Shown here piece after piece: positions 49,310 through 57,909 of a stretch of 64,000 nt of DNA. How positions within the stretch are numbered: position 1 is the stretch's first letter; each line of letters opens with the position of its first letter. The stretch is from Gammaproteobacteria bacterium (GTDB lineage Bacteria > Pseudomonadota > Gammaproteobacteria > UBA6002): positions 1 through 64,000 of the forward strand of contig JACCWJ010000021.1 of the NCBI GenBank assembly GCA_013697705.1, in the 5' to 3' direction. A program made the position numbers and the translations under genes. The notes under the pieces are model-generated. The model was not told the origin of the DNA. It saw nothing but the letters and a program-made list of their open reading frames with translations, and ran no database searches.

Positions 49310-50224
49310 TCAGCCTTCTTTAAGACGAGAATCAGTTTTGGTAAATCCATCGATGATGATACGTGTTGCTGCTGCCAGTATGTCATCGCGACGAGAGGCA
49401 TCTTTTGTATGGTGTACCGAATATATAACAACCACAATCGGAGCACAATTTGGTGGCCAAATTATTCCGATATCATTCGATATTCCGTATTCATTGCTCG
49501 CGCCTGTTTTATCCGCAACAATCCACCCTTTTGGTACACCAGCGCGGATGCGCGCATCTCCAGTGGTGTTGCCTTTCATCCAAGTTATTAATTGCTTCTG
49601 CTGGAATGAGGGTAAAACATTGCCCAGTATTATTTTTTGTAAGCTATTTTCCATCGCTGTCGGCGTAGAAGTATCGCGCAACTGCATTGGGTCTGAATTT
49701 AAATTGGGTTCCAAACTGTCTATTCGAAATGTCTCATCATTAATTGATCGAGCATAAGCATTGACCGCGCCGGGCCCGCCTAGTTTTTTGATGATGAGAT
49801 TAGTTGCTGTATTATCACGGTACATCATGGTGGCTGCACATAGTTCAGAAATAGTCATTCCTTCCGCTACATGTTTTTCTGTAATGGGTGACCAATAAAC
49901 CAAATCTTGTGTGGTATAAGTCATTTTTTGTTTAAGTATGTGAGGGTTGGTTGCGCTCTGTTTTAAAATGGCTGAAATTGCCATTATTTTGAAGGTACTT
50001 TGAATAGGGAAACGCTCTACAGCACGGTATTGAATAGATTGATTATTAGCGGTATTGATTGCATATACGCCAATTCGACCGTCTAAAGATGTCTCCAGCG
50101 TTTCAAATTTTTTATTTATTTGGCGAGATTCATTATTCCTAGTGTTAGCAAATAAGATTGCATAGTAACCGCCAGACAGAATTGCTAATGTTAATAAAAA
50201 GTATTTAATCCAAGATGATTTCAT
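49310..50224 (-). CDS. Class A beta-lactamase homologue with altered SDN motif
   Basis: The product has 304 residues, with an N-terminal hydrophobic anchor or signal at about 6-26. The active-site S76-T-F-K79 (Ambler 70-73), the omega-loop E172 with N176 (Ambler 166/170), and K239-T240-G241 (Ambler 234-236) are present. In place of Ser-Asp-Asn at Ambler 130-132 it has R136-D137-N138. Flanking sequence (NTATNLIIKKLGG) aligns normally, so the change looks real. Ser130 normally relays a proton, so hydrolysis may be weak or altered. No ampR-like regulator is adjacent. Confidence 0.85.
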   Translation of the reverse strand: MKSSWIKYFLLTLAILSGGYYAILFANTRNNESRQINKKFETLETSLDGRIGVYAINTANNQSIQYRAVERFPIQSTFKIMAISAILKQSATNPHILKQKMTYTTQDLVYWSPITEKHVAEGMTISELCAATMMYRDNTATNLIIKKLGGPGAVNAYARSINDETFRIDSLEPNLNSDPMQLRDTSTPTAMENSLQKIILGNVLPSFQQKQLITWMKGNTTGDARIRAGVPKGWIVADKTGASNEYGISNDIGIIWPPNCAPIVVVIYSVHHTKDASRRDDILAAATRIIIDGFTKTDSRLKEG

Positions 50225-50374
50225 GCTGTCGCCTTAATGATTTTGTCTATGGTATCTGAAATTTGTCGATTTTAAGGTGAATTTCTGTATCATACTTATC
50301 GCTTAGTAAAATCGAATTCTATTAAATTTCCTCTAAAAATAGAGCATATAGATTAAAACATTAATGAGGGAATT

Positions 50375-51631
50375 ATGCCAAATATTATGCAGCGTGAATT
50401 ATTAGATAGCTTAGTTGGTGATAAAGGTATTTATTTTGAAACTATTCGAGATGATCAAGCCTTTGATTTAGGGACCAAGGTGTTGTACTTACAAAGAGCG
50501 CTCAGTCAAGATTGTCAGGCTTTTTTACAATCACTTGATAGGCTATATAACCCACATTTAATGGGTAAAGCAAAGCAAGCTAACCTTGAGTTTGTGCGTG
50601 CATTAAAGTTGATTAATGATCTCTGCTTTAATAATCCAGTGAAATACCAAGAGTATGGCATCAGAGATGCGTTGTCTCATTATTTCGCTTCGCTAGGCAG
50701 TATTAGTGCAAATGATTTCAAAATAATCATCGAAGAAATTATTAATGCTGGGATTGTTGTTCTAAGTGAAGGCAAGCAAGAAGTGATAGCAGCACAAAAA
50801 GAGACAAGAGCAGCGTCAGAAACGCATATAATTAGACAGACTGCTTGGCGAAGAGAATTGGATTTACCTCAAGATCAATTAGCACCGGCAAGCCACAGCG
50901 CGCACCACAACCCCGCTTTTTTCCAAGGTGTGCAGTTCCGAGTTCATTTAATCCCAGTTAGGATACAGATTTTGATTCAGGCTAACCTACTGACTAATGC
51001 AGCAGCCGCAGCATTATCCCAAGTAGAACGTAATCGGCTTGTTTGTACTCAACCTCTTATTTCAAATGGGTTAATGACAGTGCCAGAGGCTTTAGCATTA
51101 ACAGGTGACCAGCATCTTTCGTTGGGGCACAAGGAGATTTTTACACTGATTCAAGAACAACGACTTACCCTAGAGCGAGCAAAAAATCTATCCGACGTGG
51201 AACATGGTCAGCTTGTATGTACTCAACCCCTCATTTCAAATGAGTTAATGTCTGTGCTGGAGGCTTTAGCATTAACAGGTGTCCAGCATTGTTCATTGGG
51301 ACACAAGGAAATTTTTACTTTAATTCAAGAACAACGACTTACCATAGATAAAGCAAAAAATTTCTCCCAAGTAGAACTTGATCGGCTTGTATGTACTCAA
51401 CCTCTCATTTCAAAGGAGTTAATGTCAGTGCCAGAAGCTTTAGAGTTAACGGGTTATCAGCATCTTCGGTTAGGAGAAGAGCGAATTTTTATTTTGATTC
51501 AAGAAGAACGACTTACCATAGAGCAAGCAAAAAATTTAACCCAGGCACAAGTAGACGGTATTAATCTAGGAAATGAAGAGGATGTTTTGCAGCAACTGAA
51601 TCAACAACAAGGCTTTAATTATAACCAATAA
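50375..51631 (+). CDS. Repeat protein with three 58-residue tandem units, unknown function
   Basis: The product has 418 residues, no signal peptide. The N-terminal 200 residues are helical and unrecognised. Then three tandem units follow, each with a hallmark 'LVCTQPLIS', an ALALTG turn and an 'LIQEQRLT' stretch, and a final Asn/Gln-rich tail. Helical repeats of this 'LT-EQA' style occur in many Legionellales proteins that may be secreted, but no named domain is recognised. The gene sits in the accessory region beside decayed genes; effector status is a guess. Confidence 0.72.
   Translation: MPNIMQRELLDSLVGDKGIYFETIRDDQAFDLGTKVLYLQRALSQDCQAFLQSLDRLYNPHLMGKAKQANLEFVRALKLINDLCFNNPVKYQEYGIRDALSHYFASLGSISANDFKIIIEEIINAGIVVLSEGKQEVIAAQKETRAASETHIIRQTAWRRELDLPQDQLAPASHSAHHNPAFFQGVQFRVHLIPVRIQILIQANLLTNAAAAALSQVERNRLVCTQPLISNGLMTVPEALALTGDQHLSLGHKEIFTLIQEQRLTLERAKNLSDVEHGQLVCTQPLISNELMSVLEALALTGVQHCSLGHKEIFTLIQEQRLTIDKAKNFSQVELDRLVCTQPLISKELMSVPEALELTGYQHLRLGEERIFILIQEERLTIEQAKNLTQAQVDGINLGNEEDVLQQLNQQQGFNYNQ
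51038..51559 (+). repeat. Three 174-bp tandem coding repeats
   Basis: Units begin at about 51038, 51212 and 51386, exactly 174 bases apart, each starting CTTGT(A/T)TGTACTCAACC. They differ by scattered substitutions, so they are diverged copies rather than a fresh duplication. The period of 58 codons keeps the frame. Confidence 0.92.
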
Positions 51632-51638
51632 GTATTAC

Positions 51639-51699
51639 ATTGACTGATTCAAGAAATCTCACCGGCATACCGGTGGAGGAATCTTTTGAATCAGTCAAT
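51639..51699 (+). terminator. Long hairpin after the 58-residue-repeat gene
   Basis: Outer 14-bp perfect arms ATTGACTGATTCAA (51639-51652) and TTGAATCAGTCAAT (51686-51699), plus an inner CACCGG/CCGGTG stem with loop CATA (51660-51675). It begins 8 bases after the stop codon. There is no T run, so it could also be a mobile-element end or recombination trace in the decayed region. A second hairpin, CATCAAAACA/TGTTTTGATG, lies at 51782-51807. Confidence 0.6.
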
Positions 51700-51865
51700 G
51701 CGCTCTCCAATTGCTAAACGCTACGAGAATATTCCGTGTAAGGCATCCAACTAAAACAACCGTCTATTTTATTGGGCTACCCATCAAAACAGCCCCATGT
51801 TTTGATGACTTAATATCATTAAGATTTATAATCCAATAGACGACATTTTTTATATTTGGACACAA

Positions 51866-52187
51866 ATGGAAAGAATCCTATTAACATCTCTAGAAAACTG
51901 GCTTAGTTCATCCGATCGAAAACCATTGGTATCCGTGGTACAAGGCAAGGTGGCAAAACATGGTTAATTAGGCACCTTGCTCAAAAGGCTGGAAAGCAGT
52001 TAATAAAGCTTAATTTTGAAAAAAATCCGTCCTACACCCACCTCTTTTCATCCAACAATATTGACCAGCAGAAATCAGGGAAAGATATTTCAAAGCAATT
52101 TTTCTCGATGTCGGTTTATGTTTTACCTTAGCTTCTATTCCTTTTTACCTAATCGGCAATATACATCGTTTGCTTGATTTAATATGA
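51866..52187 (+). pseudogene. Remnant of a DUF4143-type AAA ATPase gene (frameshift plus internal deletion)
   Basis: From the ATG at 51866 one reads MERILLTSLENWLSSSDRKPL. A single missing base near 51927 then shifts to IRGTRQGGKTWLIRHLAQ, KQLIKLNFEKNPSYTHLF, the P-loop start of this ATPase family. After another shift near 52129 the sequence reads IPFYLIGNIHRLLDLI and stops at 52185-52187, which matches the family's extreme C-terminus. The roughly 250 residues between are gone. Intact relatives are about 380-400 residues. The rest of 51632-52365 has no intact gene. Confidence 0.72.
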
Positions 52188-52365
52188 TATTTAACTCTAA
52201 TTTAAAGTATAGATATGATTACTTTATAATAATATCTGCACATTGCACTAGATTCCGAGTAGTGAGCGCTTTAGGTAATAAATTTGGTGATAATATTGTT
52301 GTACTATCTGCTGTAGGACAAATATATAGATTCTAAATTAAAAACAATAATAATGAGAATACTTA

Positions 52366-52605
52366 ATGCAATTACACTTAAACAGAAAATCAGCATTGAT
52401 CACTGGTGCCAGCCAAGGTATCGGTAAAGAAGTCGCAATGCAGCTTGCTAAAGAAGGTGTGCGAGTTATATTAACTTCTAATGATGAAGATAAATTAAAT
52501 GATGCATGTGATGAGATTAACAAAGATGGTGGATCAGCGCGTGCTATTTATGCGGATTTAACATTACAAAAAGACATAGATAATCTTAATAAAAATAATA
52601 ACTGA
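52366..52605 (+). pseudogene. 5' fragment of a short-chain dehydrogenase/reductase
   Basis: The frame codes for 79 residues: ALITGASQGIGKEVAMQLAKEGVRVIL is the Rossmann nucleotide-binding start of SDR enzymes, and ADLT matches their next motif. It then ends in low-complexity NLNKNNN and a stop, while SDRs need about 250 residues. The active-site Tyr-x-x-x-Lys part is missing, so it cannot be functional as an SDR. It is next to another decayed gene and to tmRNA, a common integration site. Confidence 0.7.
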
Positions 52606-52655
52606 GATCGCATAGACAAATGACCAGCATGTTAGGCTAGTCATTATTTATACAT

Positions 52656-53018
52656 TGGTGGAGGCGGCGGGAATCGAACCCGCGTCCGCAAATTCTAGAC
52701 CTGAGACATCTACATGTTTAGACTTGTCTTCAATTTAACTCATTGCTTTCCGACAAGGCAGGAAGAACAATAAGCGAGCCAAGAATTTAACAATTAACCT
52801 GAGACAGAGTTAATTGCGATTTTATGTGCTATTACCACTGGTCAAAGCCCATAAACAAGCTTTGGCAATGGGTAGGAGCTGGTTTTTAAGCAGCTACGGC
52901 TACTTGATATTTACTATCGTTTGCAGTTACTTTATTTGCAACTCAGTTTTACGAGGTGGAGTTACCTGCTCGACATGCACCTTAGGCTTTGATATCCACG
53001 TCGAAGCCTGTCGCCCCC
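52656..53018 (-). ncRNA. ssrA: tmRNA
   Basis: The 5' end GGGGGCGACAGGCTTCGACG is near 53018 and the 3' end, GGGTTCGATTCCCGCCGCC then TCCACCA, is at 52656. The acceptor GGGGGCG pairs with CGCCTCC (one G-T pair). The tag frame, GCA at 52924 to TAA at 52886, encodes ANDSKYQVAVAA, similar in design to E. coli ANDENYALAA. It rescues stalled ribosomes with SmpB, whose gene lies just upstream on the same strand. Confidence 0.96.
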
Positions 53019-53079
53019 AAGCTTCTACCTAACCTATTAAGTATAGCAAGCGTGCCTGGGCATTACTACCTCTTAGTTA

Positions 53080-53568
53080 TTAACTTAGGCGGCTTATTTT
53101 TGCGGTGCGCTGTTTTTCTCTATCCCAATCGCGCTGTTTTAGGCTTTCACGCTTATCGTAGTCTTTTTTGCCTTTTGCCAAACCAATTTCAAGCTTTACA
53201 CGATTATTTTTCCAGTAGAGGGAGAGCGCAGTTAAGGTGTAGCCTTTGCGTTGGACCGAGCCGATGAGGGTGCGTAATTCTTTAGCATGCAGCAGCAATT
53301 TTCGGGTACGCAAGGGGTCCGGGGTAATATGGGTGCTAACAGTCTGCAGCGGACTGATATGAAAACCAATTAGCCACGCTTCACCTTTTTTGAGAATGAC
53401 ATAACTATCTCTTAGCTGCAATCGTCCTGCTCGGATACTTTTAACTTCCCATCCTTCTAACACCAGACCCGCTTCGAAGCGTTGCTCGATATGATAATCA
53501 TGAAAAGCTTTTTTATTTACAGAGATAGAACGACTATTGTCAGATTTTTTTTTAATTTTCGTGTTCAT
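53080..53568 (-). CDS. smpB: SsrA-binding protein SmpB
   Basis: The product has 162 residues. The conserved core ([31 protein letters not shown], given here as consecutive family blocks) is followed by [12 protein letters not shown] and [14 protein letters not shown], and ends in the basic [19 protein letters not shown] tail that mimics mRNA in the A site. It delivers tmRNA to stalled ribosomes. The ssrA gene starts 62 bases downstream. Confidence 0.96.
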   Translation of the reverse strand: MNTKIKKKSDNSRSISVNKKAFHDYHIEQRFEAGLVLEGWEVKSIRAGRLQLRDSYVILKKGEAWLIGFHISPLQTVSTHITPDPLRTRKLLLHAKELRTLIGSVQRKGYTLTALSLYWKNNRVKLEIGLAKGKKDYDKRESLKQRDWDREKQRTAKISRLS

Positions 53569-53624
53569 AAGTTAGACTCTATAACTTTGTGCAGAAATGT
53601 TAACCTTAATCAAGAGTTAGAGTT

Positions 53625-54068
53625 ATGACTATCATCCAGCGAAGTGCAATAGTACCTCATACCGCAGAAGAAATGTATAAGTTAGTCAATGCCATCGAAG
53701 ATTACCCGGACTTCGTGCCGTGGTGTAAACAGACCGTAGTGCACAGTCGGGATGAGGATGAAATACATGCTACCTTGTCTTTTGAAGGGGGTGGGTTTAA
53801 TAAATCTTTTACGACCTGTAATCGTCTTCAAAAAAATAAAATGATTGAAATGCGTCTTATAGATGGGCCTTTTAAACATCTTGAGGGCTTTTGGCGATTT
53901 GAGCATCACGAAGATACCCATTGCATGGTCAAACTCGATCTTGAATTCGAGCTGGCTAACAAAATTCTAGGCATGGCTTTTGGCGCAGTTTTTAATCAAG
54001 TGGCAAACTCCCTGGTAGACGCATTTTCTAAACGAGCATCAGAGGTCTATGGAAACAATCAGAGTTGA
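53625..54068 (+). CDS. ratA: RatA-like START/COQ10-family protein
   Basis: The product has 147 residues. The START-like fold opens with IIQRSAIVPHTAEEMYKLV, with FVPWCKQTVV and a terminal RASEVYG. E. coli RatA (PasT) was reported to bind 50S subunits, while eukaryotic COQ10 relatives assist ubiquinone function; the true role is debated. Divergent from smpB, the conserved smpB-ratAB-bamE block. It overlaps ratB by 20 bases. Confidence 0.92.
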   Translation: MTIIQRSAIVPHTAEEMYKLVNAIEDYPDFVPWCKQTVVHSRDEDEIHATLSFEGGGFNKSFTTCNRLQKNKMIEMRLIDGPFKHLEGFWRFEHHEDTHCMVKLDLEFELANKILGMAFGAVFNQVANSLVDAFSKRASEVYGNNQS

Positions 54069-54321
54069 AATTGCCTATGCTCTACCCGAGCAGCAATTGC
54101 TTTTAACAGTATTAATTCCCAAGGGGAGTACAGTTATCACAGCAATTATGGCATCGGGAATCCTGGATCAATTTCCGGAGTTAGTGCTCAGTAATAATGT
54201 GGGTATCTTCAGCAAGAAAGTTGCGTTGGACTGTATTGTGGCAGAGAATGACCGAATCGAGATATATCGACCCTTAGTCATGACTCCCAATCAATTACGA
54301 TTATTGCGCGCTAAGACGTAA
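54049..54321 (+). CDS. ratB: RatB/RnfH-family ubiquitin-like protein
   Basis: The product has 90 residues with a small beta-grasp look: IRVEIAYALPEQQLLLTV, VGIFSKKVALD, then NDRIEIYRPL, which is the RnfH family ending. It follows ratA with overlapping frames. It was named antitoxin of RatA in some reports, though support is thin. Convergent with bamE. Confidence 0.9.
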   Translation: METIRVEIAYALPEQQLLLTVLIPKGSTVITAIMASGILDQFPELVLSNNVGIFSKKVALDCIVAENDRIEIYRPLVMTPNQLRLLRAKT

Positions 54322-54349
54322 CCCCTATTCTTTCGAAAAGGGGCGAAAT

Positions 54350-54676
54350 TTATATGTTGTGTGTTGATAAATGGCTAATTCGATCATTTTTAAAATAGAT
54401 GACTACCCGTCTTTCTACGTACTTGCCTCTTCCAGGTTTGTAAGTATAAATGTAAGTCCAACGGTTGTCGTTGAAGGTATCCATTAGAACGGGGGGTCCG
54501 ATAAGGTCGGTGACGGCGTCCTTAGTCATTCCTAGGTGTAGTTGGTGAATCATATCTGCTGTGACAATATTGCCTTGCTGCACATTCACTCGGTATAACC
54601 AGGTTGTTTGTGTGCACGCAGTCAACGTGAAAACAATACACGTAGCGGATAAAAAGGTTATAATTTTTGTTTTCAT
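54350..54676 (-). CDS. bamE: Outer membrane assembly lipoprotein BamE
   Basis: The product has 108 residues. The lipoprotein signal ends LTAC (Cys at about 21), then VQQGNIVTADMIHQLHLGMTKDAV and LIGPPVLMDTF, DNRWTYIYTYKPG, which are BamE signatures. It is part of the BAM complex that inserts outer-membrane proteins. It is divergent from fur, a gene order shared with many gammaproteobacteria. Confidence 0.94.
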   Translation of the reverse strand: MKTKIITFLSATCIVFTLTACTQTTWLYRVNVQQGNIVTADMIHQLHLGMTKDAVTDLIGPPVLMDTFNDNRWTYIYTYKPGRGKYVERRVVIYFKNDRISHLSTHNI

Positions 54677-54744
54677 CTTGATTAGCCTTGGCAGTAATTT
54701 AAGCTATGATAGCGAATTTTATTTTTTTTTAAAAGGGGATTTTA

Positions 54745-55164
54745 TTGGATAATCAAGATCTTAAAAATGCAGGGCTAAAGGTTACTCTGCCTAGGCTCAA
54801 GATTCTAGAAATATTAGAGAAAGCGGATCCGCATCATATGAGTGCAGAAGACGTTTATAAGACCCTTCTTGAGTCAGGAGATGACGTAGGGCTGGCCACG
54901 GTCTATAGGGTTTTAACTCAGTTTGAAACCGCGGGCCTTGTTAAACGTCACAATTTTGAAGGAGATCATGCTGTTTTTGAAATTGAACAAGGCGAGCACC
55001 ATGATCATTTGGTGTGTGTTAAATGTGGGCGAGTCGATGAATTCATCGATGAGGTCATTGAAAAAAGACAAGAGGATATTGCCCTGCAATCAGACTTCAT
55101 CATGACAGATCATAGTTTAACTATTTATGGGGTCTGTAAAAAGTGCCATTCTGGTAAAAGGTAA
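54745..55164 (+). CDS. fur: Ferric uptake regulator Fur
   Basis: The product has 139 residues, TTG start at 54745 with AAGGGGA upstream. The winged-helix domain has LKVTLPRLKILEIL and VGLATVYRVLTQFE. The metal sites lie in EHHDHLVCVKCGRVDEF and the C-terminal CKKC, so the structural zinc cysteines are intact. It represses iron-uptake genes when Fe2+ is plentiful. It converges on recN. Confidence 0.96.
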   Translation: MDNQDLKNAGLKVTLPRLKILEILEKADPHHMSAEDVYKTLLESGDDVGLATVYRVLTQFETAGLVKRHNFEGDHAVFEIEQGEHHDHLVCVKCGRVDEFIDEVIEKRQEDIALQSDFIMTDHSLTIYGVCKKCHSGKR

Positions 55165-56829
55165 TTATTCACAGTCAATTAATTCTTGTGCGTGAGCTAA
55201 TGTTTTCTCTGTAATGGTTATGCCGCCCAACATACGCGCAATTTCTTTTATTCTTGTTTCTCCTTTTAATTCTACAATAGTTGTTTCCGTCTGCTTTTTT
55301 ATGGTTTCTTTTTGAACCCGCAAGTGATTGTCGCCGTATGCGGCAACTTGGGGGAGATGGGTGATGCAAATTACTTGAGCGGATTTACCTAGGGACTTCA
55401 ATAAATTTCCCACGATTGCCGCTGTGCTTCCCCCAATACCCACATCCACTTCATCGAAGATCAAAACAGGTGTTGTTTTTTTCTGGGCTGTTGCAACATA
55501 AATGGCGAGGGCTATGCGTGATATTTCTCCGCCTGAGGCTACTTTAGTAAGTGGTTGCAGGGTTTGCCCGGGATTAGTTGCAACTAAAAACTCTATATCA
55601 TCTATCCCATGAGGGGAGATGTCGTCTCTTAAACTGATCAGGACGTTAAACTGTCCTCCGGGCATCCCAAGTTTTTGTATTTGTTGGCTAATTTGTTTGT
55701 TGAGTAGATGCGCAGCTTTTTCGCGGCTAGCATGAAGTTTTTGGGCCACTTCCAAATATAAAGCGCGCAATTCATGGGCTTTTTTCTCTAAAGTTTCGTA
55801 ATGGAGGTTAGCCTCTGTAAGCTCTGAAAGTTGGGTAGCTAATTGAGTATAGACAAGATGCAATTGAGGAGCGGGTGTCTGATATTTGCGCGCCAATTCA
55901 TGGATTCTGGAGAGCCGACGTTCAATAATGGTTAATCGTTCAGGGTTAACTTCTAATTGATTGAGGTAAGCCTTGAGCTCATTGGTGGCTTCCTCTAAAT
56001 GAATGATTGAATGATTAATTAAATCGCTGACTCCCGCAATTTTTTCATCAGAATATTGTAGGCTTTGTAAATGGTTTTGGGCTTGATATAGGCGAGCTTG
56101 TGCTGAACTTTTTTCAATTTCTGAGAGCTGCTCTAATGCGGCTTGGCAATTTTTAATTGATTGTTCCGCATTTGCGAGCGTTCTTTGTTCTGCGTCGAGT
56201 AGTTCATATTCGCCAGCCACAATAGCCTCTTTTTCAAATTCCTTGATTTGATATTCCAAAAGCTCTTGTTGTACCTCGGTATTGTTTTGTAGGTGGGATA
56301 CCCGCTCCATTTCTTTTTGATTTTCTGACCATTGTTGATACGCTATTTTGGTCTGATCACAAAGCGTGGTCTCGTGATTAAAGCTGTCAATAAGGTCTCG
56401 CTGATAACTGCGTTTGGTAAGTAATTGCTGTTGATTTTGACTGTGAATATTTATTAGAAAAGGAAGAAATTCTTTAAGCTGTTGTAATGTGCAATTGTAC
56501 CCATTAATAAATTGTCGTGATTTTCCATCTTTATGCAGAACTCTTCGTAGAATGCACTCTGATCCTTCAGCTGCATACTCACGCTCAATTAACCAGGCTT
56601 GGGCCGTAGGAATCGTCTCTATATCAAAACAAGCACTTAAATCACATTTATCTGCGCAAGGCCCTATTAGTGCGCTATCAGCACGTCCACCCAGTATCAA
56701 CGAGAGTGCGTCAATAATAATTGATTTGCCGGCACCTGTTTCTCCAGTGAGCACAGTGAGTCCAGCCTCAAAATCAAGATTAAGTTTATCTATAATGATG
56801 AAGTTTTGAATATGAAGATGGGTCAGCAT
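55165..56829 (-). CDS. recN: DNA repair protein RecN
   Basis: The product has 554 residues. SMC-like ABC ATPase: Walker A GETGAGKSIIIDALSLILG near residue 30, a long coiled-coil middle, the ABC signature VASGGEISRIALA and Walker B PVLIFDEVDVGIGG. It acts in recombinational repair of double-strand breaks. The ATG overlaps the nadK stop (TAATG), so the two are coupled. Confidence 0.96.
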   Translation of the reverse strand: MLTHLHIQNFIIIDKLNLDFEAGLTVLTGETGAGKSIIIDALSLILGGRADSALIGPCADKCDLSACFDIETIPTAQAWLIEREYAAEGSECILRRVLHKDGKSRQFINGYNCTLQQLKEFLPFLINIHSQNQQQLLTKRSYQRDLIDSFNHETTLCDQTKIAYQQWSENQKEMERVSHLQNNTEVQQELLEYQIKEFEKEAIVAGEYELLDAEQRTLANAEQSIKNCQAALEQLSEIEKSSAQARLYQAQNHLQSLQYSDEKIAGVSDLINHSIIHLEEATNELKAYLNQLEVNPERLTIIERRLSRIHELARKYQTPAPQLHLVYTQLATQLSELTEANLHYETLEKKAHELRALYLEVAQKLHASREKAAHLLNKQISQQIQKLGMPGGQFNVLISLRDDISPHGIDDIEFLVATNPGQTLQPLTKVASGGEISRIALAIYVATAQKKTTPVLIFDEVDVGIGGSTAAIVGNLLKSLGKSAQVICITHLPQVAAYGDNHLRVQKETIKKQTETTIVELKGETRIKEIARMLGGITITEKTLAHAQELIDCE

Positions 56830-57761
56830 TACCCTTCCCAGCCCAATTTTTCTCTTAGTGTTTGGAAGTAGTTGTAATCTAGGGGATGAATAAGGCGCAA
56901 GGCTCTGCCCATTTTTTTAATTGTAATTTGACCCCCGGGTGCTAAAGGAATTCTATCTTGACCATCACAACTTACGCGGGGACAGGCTTCGTTAGAAGGC
57001 GCTAGGATTATCTTAATTTCACTATCACCTTTTACTACGATAGGTCGGCTACTTAGCGTATGGGGAAACATAGGAACTAACACTATCGCGTCCAGTTGCG
57101 GGTGAAGAATAGGGCCTCCTCCTGAAAGTGCATAGGCGGTGGACCCGGTTGGGGTAGCCACAATGATTCCATCAGCCCTTTGGTAACATATCATTTGATT
57201 ATTAATATGAACTTCGAATTCGATCATATGAGCAATATTTCCCGGCAATAGCACCACGTCATTGAGAGCAATAGTTTCTAAAATTTCGCCATCTGGATGA
57301 ATAATTTTTGCTTCTAAAAGAAAACGCTCTTCCTCAAGATATTGCCCTGATAACACTTCATCCACTTTTTGTAACTCATCTGGACGGATATCGGTTAAAA
57401 ATCCTAATCTGCCTCTATTGATGCCTAATACGGGTAAATTATACTCAACCGCTATATGCGCGGCATTGAGCATGCTGCCATCGCCGCCTACTACAATGAT
57501 TAAATCGCAATTTTTGCAAAGTAAATCTTTGGGGTAGATAGGTACATTGGCATCAGGGATGAGTTCGGCCGTATCAGGCTCTAATACCACTTCAATAGGA
57601 TAGTTTAATAAATAGTCTTTCAGTGCTAGAAGAGTCTCTTCAATCCCTTCAACCCGTTGGCGTCCTAATAAAGCTACTTTCCTGAACTTAGATTTTTTTG
57701 GTTTCATTAAAACATCCATATCATGAGTGCTTTCCAAAATAATATCCTCATATGTTACCAT
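56829..57761 (-). CDS. nadK: NAD kinase
   Basis: The product has 310 residues from the ATG at 57761, which has AAGGAG 9 bases upstream; the frame is open to 57872, but that start lacks such a site. The GGDGSMLNAAH motif, LGINRGRLGFLTDI and PTGSTAYALSGGGPI are the family core. It phosphorylates NAD to NADP. nadK-recN is a common pair, divergent from hrcA here, as in many gammaproteobacteria. Confidence 0.93.
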   Translation of the reverse strand: MVTYEDIILESTHDMDVLMKPKKSKFRKVALLGRQRVEGIEETLLALKDYLLNYPIEVVLEPDTAELIPDANVPIYPKDLLCKNCDLIIVVGGDGSMLNAAHIAVEYNLPVLGINRGRLGFLTDIRPDELQKVDEVLSGQYLEEERFLLEAKIIHPDGEILETIALNDVVLLPGNIAHMIEFEVHINNQMICYQRADGIIVATPTGSTAYALSGGGPILHPQLDAIVLVPMFPHTLSSRPIVVKGDSEIKIILAPSNEACPRVSCDGQDRIPLAPGGQITIKKMGRALRLIHPLDYNYFQTLREKLGWEG

Positions 57762-57909
57762 TAGAGTTGGCTCCTTGGATAAATCGTCCTTGAGATGTTT
57801 TAGCATTAATTGCCAGTTAATTAATTCAGTATAATATCGTTTGTTTGATCGAATCTCTACCCAGATTTTCAACTACAAATTTAGAACCACATAACTACGA
57901 AAACAAAAT

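Noticed and set aside
57721-57735. GAGTGCT resembling half a CIRCE element
   Set aside because: It lies within nadK coding sequence and has no inverted partner.
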